64,000 bases of DNA, from assembly GCA_964636865.1 (NCBI GenBank), contig CAZWVJ010000006.1, positions 1 through 64,000 of the forward strand, read 5' to 3'. This DNA comes from B1SED10-75 sp964636865 (GTDB lineage: Bacteria > Bacillota > Dethiobacteria > DTU022 > PWGO01). Within the stretch, counting starts at the first letter, position 1, and every line of letters begins with the position of its first letter. Under the pieces are notes generated by a model. That model was not told the DNA's origin. It saw only the letters and a list, made by a program, of their open reading frames with translations, and did no database searches. The translations under genes and the position numbers were made by a program. Of the stretch, positions 16,565 through 25,293 are shown one piece after another.

Positions 16565-17338
16565 CTACTCTTCCTCCAATCCCCCGTAACGGCGTTGCCT
16601 CTTTTGATAATCATAAATGGCTTCCAACAAATGCACGCGCCTAAAGTCCGGCCAGTATATAGAAGTGAAGTATAGTTCGGCATATGCTATTTGCCACAAA
16701 AGAAAATTGCTCACTCTTAATTCTCCGCTGGTTCTGATCACCAGTTCGGGATCAGGCAATCCCGCAGTTTGAAGATGATTAGCCAAAATATTTTCATCGA
16801 TGTCTTCTTCTTTAATTTGCCCCTCCCGCACTTTAAAGGCTATCTTCCGAGCAGCCTGCACAATATCAGGGCGACCGCCATAGTTAATGGCCATGTTAAA
16901 AATCATCCCGTTATTATTTGCCGTTTGGGCCAGCGCATCGTTAATGGCTCCGCGAGCTTTTGCCGGCAGGGCTTCTGTTTCACCGCTAACCCGAAGTTTT
17001 ATATTATTATCCATTAAGGACTGCAGGTCTTCTTGTAAATACTTATAAGGCAATTCCAATAAAAAATTAACTTCCCAATCCGGCCTTTTCCAGTTTTCCG
17101 TTGAAAAAGCGTAAATGGTCAAAACATTAACTTCAAAATGACAGCACGCTTTTACAATATCCCGCACCGTATTTACCCCTTGCCTGTGCCCTTCAATACG
17201 GGGCAAACCTCTTTGTGCAGCCCAACGGCCATTTCCATCCATGATGATGGCTATATGCGAAGGAAAATTATTCCACTGAATGGAATGAGCCAGCTCCTTT
17301 TCATAAGCGTCAAAATTATATTTGTCATGCCAAGCCAT
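16565..17338 (-). CDS. uppS: Undecaprenyl diphosphate synthase
   Basis: cis-prenyltransferase that makes the C55 carrier lipid for cell wall synthesis. 257 residues. Motifs: IIMDGNGRWAAQRG with catalytic Asp, LTIYAFSTENWKRP, MAINYGGRPDI, and near the C-terminus LVIRTSGELRVSNFLLWQIA. AAGGA precedes the ATG. It starts the uppS-cdsA-dxr-rseP-ispG-glycosyltransferase unit, downstream of a terminator that closes the ferredoxin unit. Confidence 0.96.
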   Translation of the reverse strand: MAWHDKYNFDAYEKELAHSIQWNNFPSHIAIIMDGNGRWAAQRGLPRIEGHRQGVNTVRDIVKACCHFEVNVLTIYAFSTENWKRPDWEVNFLLELPYKYLQEDLQSLMDNNIKLRVSGETEALPAKARGAINDALAQTANNNGMIFNMAINYGGRPDIVQAARKIAFKVREGQIKEEDIDENILANHLQTAGLPDPELVIRTSGELRVSNFLLWQIAYAELYFTSIYWPDFRRVHLLEAIYDYQKRQRRYGGLEEE

Positions 17339-17425
17339 CGCAACATTCCTTCTTAAAAAACCCGTCTATGTATATTAAAAAAGAAATAGAGATGTTTTTA
17401 CTAACCTCATTCTCATTTCCCTTAA

Positions 17426-17459
17426 TTTAAAAATAGCCCCCTCCTCGCCTGGAGGGGGC
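17426..17459 (-). terminator. Strong terminator after the ferredoxin gene
   Basis: Minus strand GCCCCCTCC, loop AGGCGA, GGAGGGGGC (17436-17459) followed by TATTTTTAA. A 9-bp GC-rich perfect stem. It ends the pyrH-frr-PASTA-ferredoxin transcript before uppS. Confidence 0.9.
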
Positions 17460-17468
17460 GCGTAAATA

Positions 17469-17642
17469 TTAGTCCTCAATGATTGCGTCATTAGGGCATT
17501 CATCAAGGCAGGTACCGCAGCTGTCACATTTCTCGGGGTCAATTTCGAAATAATCATCACCCTCACTTATAGCTTCAGTGGGGCATACGTCCATGCACAG
17601 GCCACAAGCCGTACATTCTTCAGGATCGATACGAAATGCCAT
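17469..17642 (-). CDS. 2[4Fe-4S] ferredoxin
   Basis: A 57-residue clostridial-type ferredoxin, a low-potential electron carrier. It has two CxxCxxCxxxCP motifs (CTACGLCMDVCP and CDSCGTCLDECP) in a pseudo-symmetric arrangement, each followed by an AI pair. It is rich in Asp and Glu. The ATG at 17640-17642 has GGGGGTGA about 6 bases upstream and overlaps the end of the preceding PASTA-like gene by 23 bases. A terminator follows directly. Confidence 0.95.
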   Translation of the reverse strand: MAFRIDPEECTACGLCMDVCPTEAISEGDDYFEIDPEKCDSCGTCLDECPNDAIIED

Positions 17643-17862
17643 CTATTTCACCCCCTTTTCCTGGATCAATTGTTACGGTTAATTCTACAACTTTACCGGC
17701 TCTGAGTGACTGCCTTATTACTCTATATGCAGCATCAGGCGGCTCTTGATACTTTGGAGGCAGTGTTTTTATTATTTCTACCTCATATCCTGCTTCATTT
17801 AATCTTTCTACTGCCACCTGCAATGGATAAGCAATTAACAGGGGAAGTTGCCTATCTTCCAC
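17620..17862 (-). CDS. PASTA-like small protein
   Basis: An 80-residue protein with a single PASTA-like pattern: LPLLIAYPLQVAVERLNEAGYEV, a proline-rich turn, then VIRQSLRAGKVVELTV. There is no signal peptide, so it appears cytoplasmic, unlike the extracellular PASTA repeats of kinases and PBPs. Function unknown. It sits 4 bases after frr and overlaps the ferredoxin start, so it belongs to the frr unit. Its tail GKGGEIDGISYRS is encoded on the ferredoxin ribosome site. Confidence 0.72.
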   Translation of the reverse strand: MEDRQLPLLIAYPLQVAVERLNEAGYEVEIIKTLPPKYQEPPDAAYRVIRQSLRAGKVVELTVTIDPGKGGEIDGISYRS

Positions 17863-17866
17863 ACTA

Positions 17867-18430
17867 CTAATCCTCCATTATTTCTTTTTCCTTGGCTTCC
17901 GCAATTTTATCTAACTCATTTATATGTTCATCGGTCATTTTCTGAATTTTTTCCTGGGCGCTGTAATACATATCTTCCGATATTTCGCTTTCTTTCTCCA
18001 TTTTTTTAAGCCTGTCATTTACATCCCGTCGCAAGTTTCTAACAGCTACGCGTCCTTCTTCGGCTTTCTTGCGCACAAATTTTACCAATTCCTGCCGGCG
18101 TTCTTCGGTAAGAGGTGGAATGTTTAAGCGTATTACACTTCCATCATTGTTAGGGGTTAATGAAAGTTCAGATTTTAATATGGCTTTTTCCACATCTTTT
18201 ATACAGCTTTTATCCCACGGTTGAATAACAATTAAACGCGGTTCAGGAACGCTTATGCTTGCTAACTGCTTTAAAGGAGTGGGGGTTCCATAATATTCCA
18301 CTTCTAACCCTTCCACCATTGAAGGGTTGGCTCTTCCCGCTCGCAAAGATGCAAACTCACGCTTCATTGCGGCTACAGTTTTTTTAACTTTATCCTCAAA
18401 TTCGAGATAAATTTCTTCTAATTCTTCCAT
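17867..18430 (-). CDS. frr: Ribosome recycling factor
   Basis: Splits post-termination ribosomes together with EF-G. 187 residues, standard length. Conserved segments: FASLRAGRANPSMVEGLEVE, YYGTPTPLKQLASISVPEPR, IRLNIPPLTEERRQELVK, and the helical C-terminus rich in Lys and Glu. Follows pyrH as in other Firmicutes. Confidence 0.97.
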   Translation of the reverse strand: MEELEEIYLEFEDKVKKTVAAMKREFASLRAGRANPSMVEGLEVEYYGTPTPLKQLASISVPEPRLIVIQPWDKSCIKDVEKAILKSELSLTPNNDGSVIRLNIPPLTEERRQELVKFVRKKAEEGRVAVRNLRRDVNDRLKKMEKESEISEDMYYSAQEKIQKMTDEHINELDKIAEAKEKEIMED

Positions 18431-18468
18431 ATAAGGTGTCCCCCCTTTTCGAGGAAATTTTGAACATT

Positions 18469-19185
18469 TTAACTTACCGTAGTCCCGATATCTTCACCCA
18501 TGATCACTTTTTTGATATTACCAAAATGCCTGAGCCCAAATACAATGATTTTGATTTTGTTATCCATACAAAGGGAAGTCGCCGTGGCATCCATCACTCC
18601 CAATCCCCGGTTGAGGACTTCGAGATAACTTAACTCGGAAAACTTAATAGCATCAGGGTTTTTCCGAGGATCTTCTTCATAAACAGCGTCTACCTGCCCC
18701 TTGGCCAATAAAATTACCCTGGCATTAATTTCTGCCGCTCTAAGTGCCGCACATGTATCTGTAGAAAAATAGGGATTGCCAGTACCACCGGCAAATATAA
18801 CTACTCTTCCTTTTTCCAGATGCCTCAGAGCCCGCCTGCGAATATAAGGCTCAGCCACTTCTTTCATTTCTATAGCCGATTGGACGCGGGTATCAACTGA
18901 TTGATGTTCCAGGGCATCCTGCAGGGCAAGGGCATTTATTGCCGTAGCCAACATACCCATATAATCGGCTGTAGCGCGATCCATACCCTTGTTGTCAGCA
19001 TGCGAGCCTCTCCAAAGATTACCTCCGCCTACCACTATGGCAATATTTACATTACTCTCTACAATCTCTTTTATTTGAACCGCAATATCATGTAAAAACT
19101 CTTGATTAATGCCATACTCTTTCTCTCCCGCCAGAGCCTCGCCGCTAAGCTTTAATATGACCCTGTCATAAACAGGCACGCTCAT
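18469..19185 (-). CDS. pyrH: UMP kinase
   Basis: Bacterial amino-acid-kinase-fold enzyme phosphorylating UMP to UDP. 238 residues. Motifs: ILKLSGEALAG at the N-terminus, VVGGGNLWRG, DYMGMLATAINALALQ and VIFAGGTGNPYFSTDTCAALRA. GGGAGG lies about 12 bases before the ATG, a slightly long spacing. A TATAAT-like box at 19234-19239 just after the tsf terminator may serve as its own promoter. Confidence 0.97.
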   Translation of the reverse strand: MSVPVYDRVILKLSGEALAGEKEYGINQEFLHDIAVQIKEIVESNVNIAIVVGGGNLWRGSHADNKGMDRATADYMGMLATAINALALQDALEHQSVDTRVQSAIEMKEVAEPYIRRRALRHLEKGRVVIFAGGTGNPYFSTDTCAALRAAEINARVILLAKGQVDAVYEEDPRKNPDAIKFSELSYLEVLNRGLGVMDATATSLCMDNKIKIIVFGLRHFGNIKKVIMGEDIGTTVS

Positions 19186-19242
19186 TTGCCACCGTTACCT
19201 CCCTTAATTCACTGTTAATTTTCCTACTATGTATTATATAAC

Positions 19243-19267
19243 AAAAAAATAACCCTTTTAGAAGGGT
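19243..19267 (-). terminator. Terminator after tsf
   Basis: Minus strand ACCCTT-CTAA-AAGGGT (19252-19267), then TATTTTTTTG. The stem is only 6 bp but the T-run is good. It separates rpsB-tsf from pyrH-frr. Confidence 0.7.
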
Positions 19268-19285
19268 CAAACATAAAAAATTATT

Positions 19286-19921
19286 TTAAGATTGATTTTC
19301 CTCAGTTCCGGAGGCGGAATCTTCTACCATTTCACCTACTTCAAACCGGGCAAAACGGCGAACAATAATATTTTCCCCCAGGCGAGCTACCATATCTATA
19401 ATCAGGTCATTAATGGTCTTTTCTTCGTCTTTAACATATAGTTGTTGTAAAAGACAGTTTTCCTGGTAAAACTTTTTTATCCGACCTTCGATTATTTTTT
19501 CTACCACATGCTCAGGCTTGCCTTCATTAACTGCCTGCCGCCTTAAAAATTCTTTTTCTTCTTCTACAATTTCTGCCGGCACGTCCTCTTCTCTTAAATA
19601 AGAGGGGTTGGCAGCAGCAATTTGTAAACAAAGATTACGAGCTAATTCCCGGAATTCTTCATTTTTTGCCACAAAATCTGTCTCACAATTAAGTTCCAGC
19701 AGCACCCCAACTTTGTCACCCTGATGTATGTATGAGTCAATTATTCCTTCAGAAGCTGTGCGATCAGCTTTTTTAGCCGCCACCGCAAGGCCTCTTTCTC
19801 TCAGATACACAAGGGCTTTTTCCTCATCTCCTTCTGATTCCTGGAGAGCTTTTTTGCAATCCATCATACCCACACCTGTTTTTTCCCGCAGTCTTTTTAC
19901 CTGTTGAGCATCTATGTGCAT
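19286..19921 (-). CDS. tsf: Elongation factor Ts
   Basis: Nucleotide exchange factor for EF-Tu. 211 residues, the short form with a single core subdomain seen in Thermus and some Clostridia rather than the roughly 290-residue form. Signature segments: VKRLREKTGVGMMDCKKALQ and LLELNCETDFVAKNEEF. The C-terminal tail is acidic. GGAGG lies 12 bases upstream of the ATG. It follows rpsB by 59 bases. Confidence 0.97.
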   Translation of the reverse strand: MHIDAQQVKRLREKTGVGMMDCKKALQESEGDEEKALVYLRERGLAVAAKKADRTASEGIIDSYIHQGDKVGVLLELNCETDFVAKNEEFRELARNLCLQIAAANPSYLREEDVPAEIVEEEKEFLRRQAVNEGKPEHVVEKIIEGRIKKFYQENCLLQQLYVKDEEKTINDLIIDMVARLGENIIVRRFARFEVGEMVEDSASGTEENQS

Positions 19922-19980
19922 ATCCCCATCAATCCTCCTCTATAATTACTTTGATGTATTCTTCATAAGAATTCGTAGTT

Positions 19981-21048
19981 TTATTCCGGTGTTTTCTCTT
20001 CTTCACTGTCTACTCCGTCTTTATCTTCAGCTTCTTCCTCTTCTTCTCTTTCTTTCTCTTCTTCCTGATTTTGTTTCTCATTTTCTTCCGGTGAGTCATC
20101 CACAGATGTCCCAGACTGCTTTAAAGTTACATTTTCCAGATCTTCCGCTGCAGGTACATTTTCTTTAACATCGTCACCGCCGATTTCTGCCTTTTCCAAA
20201 TCTTTATCTAGGGGCTTTTCCAACGGTTCTTCTTCATCATCTCCAAAAATTTCTTCTATTTCTTCATCAGAAATTCCCGGTTTTTCAACAGGCTCTTCTT
20301 CTGCCTCTGCCAAAGCTTCCACTGCTTCTTCTTCCTCCTCGGCTTCGTCCTGACGATAGGTGTCTAATACCCGTTTCCCTTCTATAACTCCATTGGCGAT
20401 TACCGAAGTAATTAATTTAACTGCCCTGATAGCGTCATCGTTACCGGGAATAGGATAATCAATTTCATCCGGATCACAGTTGGTATCTATTATGGCAATA
20501 ATAGGTATTCCCAATTTACGGGCTTCAGCTACTGCTATTCTTTCTTTACGCGGATCAACAATATAAACTGCATCCGGCAGACTTTTCATATCTCTGATAC
20601 CGCCCAGGAATTTTAGCAATTTGTCCTTTTCTCTGTTTAAAGACATTACCTCTTTTTTGGTGAGGACATCAAATACTCCTTCCCTTTCCATACGTTCCAA
20701 TTCGTCAAGTCTGGCAATACGCGTGGAAATGGTTTTAAAATTGGTCATCATGCCGCCTAACCACCTCTGATTCACATAAAACATGCCACATCTTTCTGCT
20801 TCAGTTTTTATGGAATCCATAGCTTGTTTCTTGGTGCCTACAAATAGAATAGTCCCTCCGTTAGCAACCAGATCCCTCACAAATTTGTAATGTTGATCAA
20901 GTAACCTCACAGTCTTCTGCAGGTCAATAATATAGATGCCGTTTCTTTCCGTAAAAATGTACTTTTTCATTTTAGGGTTCCAACGCCTGGTTTGATGGCC
21001 AAAATGAACCCCCGCTTCAAGCAACTGCTTCATAGTAGCTACTGCCAT
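19981..21048 (-). CDS. rpsB: Ribosomal protein S2 with a long acidic tail
   Basis: Small subunit protein S2. Residues 1-240 are a normal S2: MKQLLEAGVHFGHQTRRWNP, YVNQRWLGGMMTNFKTI, PDAVYIVDPRKERIAV and DTNCDPDEIDYPIPGNDD are all intact. Residues about 243-355 are an extra tail dominated by Glu and Asp with a few Pro, Lys and Ser, against the usual total of about 230-260. The tail has no recognisable domain and is probably disordered. It is in frame with a clean stop. AAAGGAG precedes the ATG. Confidence 0.96.
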   Translation of the reverse strand: MAVATMKQLLEAGVHFGHQTRRWNPKMKKYIFTERNGIYIIDLQKTVRLLDQHYKFVRDLVANGGTILFVGTKKQAMDSIKTEAERCGMFYVNQRWLGGMMTNFKTISTRIARLDELERMEREGVFDVLTKKEVMSLNREKDKLLKFLGGIRDMKSLPDAVYIVDPRKERIAVAEARKLGIPIIAIIDTNCDPDEIDYPIPGNDDAIRAVKLITSVIANGVIEGKRVLDTYRQDEAEEEEEAVEALAEAEEEPVEKPGISDEEIEEIFGDDEEEPLEKPLDKDLEKAEIGGDDVKENVPAAEDLENVTLKQSGTSVDDSPEENEKQNQEEEKEREEEEEAEDKDGVDSEEEKTPE

Positions 21049-21094
21049 TAAACAATACTCCTTTCAAATTGGTTTTTACCTCCACCCCGTCATC

Positions 21095-21138
21095 TTTTAT
21101 CCAATTTTTCCGTTCACAGAAAAAAACCATGGATAAAA
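21095..21138 (-). promoter_or_regulatory. Hairpin in the rpsB leader
   Basis: In the 118-base leader between the rpsB promoter and ATG, TTTTATCC and GGATAAAA (21131-21138 and 21095-21102 in plus coordinates) can pair, enclosing a second T-run/A-run stem. It could be an S2 autoregulatory structure or a simple stabilising stem; no known leader class was recognised. Confidence 0.4.
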
Positions 21139-21172
21139 TCAGTAAGTGTGCGTATTCAAAAACAACATGGGT

Positions 21173-21201
21173 AGTATAGCATAGTTTTGGGGCAATGGCA
21201 A
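21173..21201 (-). promoter_or_regulatory. Promoter of rpsB-tsf
   Basis: Minus strand TTGCCA (21196-21201), a 17-base spacer, TATACT (21173-21178): five of six matches in each hexamer. Predicted start near 21166. It lies in the 338-base gap between codY and rpsB, together with the codY terminator. Confidence 0.75.
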
Positions 21202-21252
21202 CATTAACTAAAATGTCACCAGGCCTTTGTTACCACACGCTTTCACTACCAC

Positions 21253-21286
21253 AAAAATAGAGTAATACGGCGATTACTCTATTTTT
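21253..21286. terminator. Bidirectional terminator after codY
   Basis: Perfect 14-bp inverted repeat AAAAATAGAGTAAT-ACGGCG-ATTACTCTATTTTT. It is flanked by A-runs and T-runs in both directions. It lies about 100 bases past the codY stop and just upstream of the rpsB promoter. Confidence 0.9.
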
Positions 21287-21386
21287 GACAGCTAACTGAT
21301 TATTCCGTAGTTTTATGTCAAAGACCATCTTCCGCGTCTCTGCAGAAGATTATTTTCTTTCATTTTCTTTCAACTTCGATATTCCC

Positions 21387-22184
21387 TTATAAGCTGGAAC
21401 TACCTTGACCCAGTAGTTGTTCCAGCAGATAGGGATTAAGGACCTTTATATAAGTGCCTTTCATCCCCAGGGAACGAGACTCAATAACTCCTGCGCTTTC
21501 AAATTTCCGCAGGGCATTTACTATAACCGAACGAGTTATGCCCAGTTGATCGGCAATTTTACTGGCTACCAACAGCCCTTCGGTACTTCCTAACTCCTGG
21601 AAAATATGTTCTACGGCTTCAAGTTCGGAATAAGATAAGGTAGCAATGGCCAGTTGGACTATTGCTTTGCTGCGAGCTTCTTCTTCAATTTTCTCCGACC
21701 GGGAACGGAGGATCTCCATCCCAACAACAGTAGCTCCGGTTTCTGCAAGAATCAAGTCTTCATCTTCAAATAGTTCGTTAAAACGAGCCAGTAATAAAGT
21801 ACCTAACCGCTTGCCTCCACCTATAATGGGAATAATGGAAGTGGTTTTTCCGGTAAATTGACAGGTTTCCGTATCAGTAAATACACAATGTCCCGATTTT
21901 TGCTGCAAATTTACGCGAGATTCTTCATTCTTCAACAAAAATTCGTTGTAACTTTCAGGAAAAGCCCCGTCATTAAACACATGTTTTACCATGACCTCAC
22001 ATTCAAAATCATCTACCAGGGAATAGCCAAGAATTTTCCCTTCGCTGTTCGCAATATAAATGTTAGCATCAATCTCATTTTTCAACACACCTGCTACTTC
22101 GTTAAAGTCTACCCTCTGACCGGCCGTCTTTTGCATAATCGTATTAATACGCCTGGTCTTCTCCAATAATGGTGATTCAATCAT
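21387..22184 (-). CDS. codY: GTP-sensing transcriptional repressor CodY
   Basis: Global regulator of nutrient-limitation genes, binding branched-chain amino acids and GTP. 265 residues. The N-terminal GAF domain covers about 1-155. The C-terminal winged helix contains ASKIADQLGITRSVIVNALR, then KFESAGVIESRSLGMKGTYI, the well-conserved DNA-reading segment. GGAG precedes the ATG. It sits after hslU, as in Bacillus. Confidence 0.97.
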   Translation of the reverse strand: MIESPLLEKTRRINTIMQKTAGQRVDFNEVAGVLKNEIDANIYIANSEGKILGYSLVDDFECEVMVKHVFNDGAFPESYNEFLLKNEESRVNLQQKSGHCVFTDTETCQFTGKTTSIIPIIGGGKRLGTLLLARFNELFEDEDLILAETGATVVGMEILRSRSEKIEEEARSKAIVQLAIATLSYSELEAVEHIFQELGSTEGLLVASKIADQLGITRSVIVNALRKFESAGVIESRSLGMKGTYIKVLNPYLLEQLLGQGSSSL

Positions 22185-22266
22185 TTTTTTTTCACTCCTT
22201 TATTATTTTTCTTTATTTTTAGCTCCTATATCTAATATCACCTGTATTAATGAATATATAAGCTAA

Positions 22267-23694
22267 TTACAATATATATTTACTTAAATCTTTGTCTTGC
22301 ACAATATCCTGCAATTTATTTTCTACATAAGGAGCATCAATAATTATTTTTTCTCCTTTTTTTTCGGGAGCCTCAAAAGATATCTCCTCCAAAAGTTTTT
22401 CCATGATGGTGTGTAAACGCCTGGCTCCTATGTTTTCCATCTCTTCATTTACCCGTGTAGCTATGCGAGAAATTTCTGATATACCTTCATCTGTAAATTC
22501 AATTTCCAGCCCTTCCGTTTGCAATAAAGCCGTATATTGCTTAAGTAAAGCATTTTGCGGCTCCTTGAGTATGCGGACGAAATCCTCCATACTCAGATTT
22601 TCCAGTTCTACCCTAATAGGAAACCTCCCCTGCAATTCCGGAATAAGATCGGCAGGCTGGGAAATATTAAATGCCCCGGCAGCTATAAATAACATATGGT
22701 CGGTCTGAACCGGCCCATATTTAGTAACCACTGTAGAGCCTTCCACTATGGGCAGGATGTCTCGCTGAACCCCTTCGCGGGAAACATCGGCGCCTCCGCC
22801 ATACTCCTTTCCAGCTATCTTATCTATTTCATCCAGAAATATAATACCCAACTGTTCCGCTCTTTCTATAGCTTCATTGTTAACAGCATCCATATCTATC
22901 ATTTTTTGCGCTTCTTCAGTTTTAAGAATCTGCCGGGCATCTTTTACCGGCACTTTCTTTTTTTTCTTCTTCGAGGGCAACAAATTTCCAAAAATATCCT
23001 GCAAGTTTATACCCATTTCATCCGCACCCTGACCGGAAAAAACTTCAAGCATGGGAGAGCTTTTGTCATCTACCTCTATTTCTACCAGCCGTTCTTCTAA
23101 TTCTTGCCTTTTAAGCTTTTCCCTAATTATTTCCCTTTCTTCCTCGGCTCTACGAACTCTTTCCTGGTAATGGGTATCCTCACTTTCTACATCACTTTCT
23201 TTATTATCATCAGATTCTCCTGAACCGGAAAATAAAAAACCTAAAGGATTGGTGTTTTTTTCCCTCTTTTTCGGCATAGGTACTAAAATTTCTACCAATC
23301 TATCTTCCGCGCTGTTGGCAGCTTTTTGATCAACTTCCTGCATGCGCTCGTTTTGCACTATCCGAATGGAAGTCTCCACAAGGTCTCGGATCATAGACTC
23401 AACATCACGGCCAACATACCCCACCTCTGTGAATTTGGTGGCCTCCACTTTTACAAATGGAGCACTAACAAGGTTGGCCATCCGTCGGGCAATCTCTGTT
23501 TTTCCAACCCCGGTGGGACCAATCATGATGATATTTTTAGGTGTGATTTCATCCTGCATGGAGGAAGACAATAATTTCCGCCGATAACGGTTGCGCAGAG
23601 CCACAGCTACGCATCTCTTGGCCTCCCTTTGCCCAATAATATATCTATCAAGTTCTCCAACAATTTCTCTGGGGGTAAGCCCTTCATTTTGCAA
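22267..23694 (-). CDS. hslU: ATP-dependent protease ATPase subunit HslU (ClpY)
   Basis: AAA+ unfoldase that feeds substrates to HslV. 475 residues. Walker A is GPTGVGKTE near residue 60, preceded by the usual YIIGQREAKR. The intermediate I-domain, about 110-270, is Glu- and Lys-rich and contains a KKKKKK run. Walker B is IIFLDEIDKIA, and the C-terminal tail ends DLSKYIL, the motif that docks into HslV. The start is TTG (23694), overlapping the ribosome site provided by the hslV end. Confidence 0.96.
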   Translation of the reverse strand: MQNEGLTPREIVGELDRYIIGQREAKRCVAVALRNRYRRKLLSSSMQDEITPKNIIMIGPTGVGKTEIARRMANLVSAPFVKVEATKFTEVGYVGRDVESMIRDLVETSIRIVQNERMQEVDQKAANSAEDRLVEILVPMPKKREKNTNPLGFLFSGSGESDDNKESDVESEDTHYQERVRRAEEEREIIREKLKRQELEERLVEIEVDDKSSPMLEVFSGQGADEMGINLQDIFGNLLPSKKKKKKVPVKDARQILKTEEAQKMIDMDAVNNEAIERAEQLGIIFLDEIDKIAGKEYGGGADVSREGVQRDILPIVEGSTVVTKYGPVQTDHMLFIAAGAFNISQPADLIPELQGRFPIRVELENLSMEDFVRILKEPQNALLKQYTALLQTEGLEIEFTDEGISEISRIATRVNEEMENIGARRLHTIMEKLLEEISFEAPEKKGEKIIIDAPYVENKLQDIVQDKDLSKYIL

Positions 23695-23696
23695 AA

Positions 23697-24230
23697 TTAG
23701 CCCAACTCCTCAATTATAATTTCATCATTTGTGTATACACATATATCTGCAGCTATCCGCATAGCTTCAAAAGCAATTTCCGAAGACGAAAGGTCGGTAT
23801 GTTTAACTAAGGCACGGGCAGCAGCAGTAGCATACGAGGCTCCCGAACCGACCGCGGCAATTCCGTCATCGGGTTCTATAACTTCGCCGGTGCCGGAAAT
23901 AATAATTAAATCTTCAGAACTGGCAGCAATCAAAAGCGCCTCTAACCTTCGCAATACACGATCGGTCCGCCACTCCTTAGCCAGTTCCACCGCAGCTCGT
24001 TTAATATTACCGCCATAATTTTCAAGGTTCCTTTCAAATTTTTCAAAAAGAGTAAAGGCATCAGCCACCGACCCGGCAAACCCTGCCAATATGCTACCCT
24101 CATACAAACGCCTCACCTTGCTGGCGCTCTTTTTAATAATGGTATTATCACCAAAAGTAACCTGGCCATCACCGGCAAGGGCTACCGAGTTATCTTTTTT
24201 TACCGCTACTATAGTCGTTGATTTTATCAA
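23697..24230 (-). CDS. hslV: ATP-dependent protease peptidase subunit HslV (ClpQ)
   Basis: Proteasome-like threonine protease. 177 residues beginning MIKSTTIVAV; the catalytic Thr is expected at residue 5 after removal of four residues. Other motifs: GDGQVTFG, FAGSVADAFTLFE and the C-terminal GSGASYATAAARAL. TTG start with GGAG 9 bases upstream. It is followed 2 bases later by hslU, so the two subunits are made together. Confidence 0.96.
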   Translation of the reverse strand: MIKSTTIVAVKKDNSVALAGDGQVTFGDNTIIKKSASKVRRLYEGSILAGFAGSVADAFTLFEKFERNLENYGGNIKRAAVELAKEWRTDRVLRRLEALLIAASSEDLIIISGTGEVIEPDDGIAAVGSGASYATAAARALVKHTDLSSSEIAFEAMRIAADICVYTNDEIIIEELG

Positions 24231-24336
24231 ATTTCCTTGCTCCCTTAAGGAATATTAACTTCAACATTTATTTCTTAATCAAACTGATTATTATATTAAA
24301 TTTAAGTATTTAGCTTCTTAAAAAGAAAAGCTTAAG

Positions 24337-25251
24337 TTAAGCTCTGGGATGAGCAGAATTATAAACCTCATGTAACCTTTCTCTGGTAATATGAGTATAT
24401 AATTGAGTCGTGGATATACTCACATGCCCCAACAACTCTTGAACCATCCTTAGGTCAGCTCCCCTTTCCAACAGGTGAGTTGCAAACGAATGTCTTAAAG
24501 AATGAGGGCTAATCCCTTCTTTCAAACTTGCTTTATGAATATACTTATCAAAAATGTAACGTACGCCACGTTCACCTAAAGGCTGGCCAAACCTATTTAA
24601 AAAAAGAGCATTTGTTGCTGATTCGTTTTGAACCGCTTTTTTCCCTTCAGCAAATAGCAGCTGCTCCCGGGGACCGGAAAGATAAGTAAGCAGGGTTTCA
24701 ATAGCTTTGCCGCCCACAGGGATTATTCTTTCCTTGCCTCCCTTTCCGCCAACTTTGATCAGCCTTTGAGCAAAATCTACTGAATTTAAAGTTGTTTTAA
24801 CAATTTCCCCTACCCGAATTCCGCTGCTATAAATTAATTCCATTAAAGCCCTATCACGGCATCCCAATGCAGTTTTCATATCAGGCAAAGATAACAGGGT
24901 TTCTACTTCATGGTAATATAAAAAGGTGGGCAGGTTGCGAGGCTGCCTCGGTGTGGAAACATTTGCCCACTTACCTTCTTTCATTACTCCCTCTCTTTGC
25001 AAATACCTAAAAAAAGAACGCACGGAAGAAAGTTTGCGGGCAATAGTCTTACGGTTGTAACCCTTATCCATAAGGTAAGCTAAAAAATGTCGCAAGATCC
25101 ACTGCCGTTCTACATAATCAGTACTTCCGTATCTCTCCTCCATAAATGCAAGCAGTTGCTCTACGTCCATACGGTAACTCTTTATAGTCATGGATGAAAA
25201 GTTTTTTTCCATCTGCATATAATTTATAAAATCCCGAAGGTATTTGTACAC
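24337..25251 (-). CDS. xerC: Tyrosine recombinase XerC/CodV
   Basis: Site-specific recombinase that resolves chromosome dimers with XerD. 304 residues. SAM-like N-terminal domain (about 1-85). The catalytic set is visible: Arg in YSSGIRVGEI, Lys in GGKGGKERIIPV, His-x-x-Arg in ISPHSLRHSFATHL, His in LGHVSISTTQLY and the nucleophile Tyr in that same segment. GTG start with GGAGA upstream. Its location between trmFO and hslV matches codV of Bacillus, so it is a housekeeping recombinase, not a mobile-element integrase. Confidence 0.93.
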   Translation of the reverse strand: MYKYLRDFINYMQMEKNFSSMTIKSYRMDVEQLLAFMEERYGSTDYVERQWILRHFLAYLMDKGYNRKTIARKLSSVRSFFRYLQREGVMKEGKWANVSTPRQPRNLPTFLYYHEVETLLSLPDMKTALGCRDRALMELIYSSGIRVGEIVKTTLNSVDFAQRLIKVGGKGGKERIIPVGGKAIETLLTYLSGPREQLLFAEGKKAVQNESATNALFLNRFGQPLGERGVRYIFDKYIHKASLKEGISPHSLRHSFATHLLERGADLRMVQELLGHVSISTTQLYTHITRERLHEVYNSAHPRA

Positions 25252-25293
25252 AATCCATCTCCTTTCTGTTAAATATTAGCATATTAAAAATTG

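Noticed and set aside
24337..25251. Tyrosine recombinase as sign of an integrated element
   Set aside because: Its place between trmFO and hslV is the conserved codV/xerC location; no att sites or phage genes are near.
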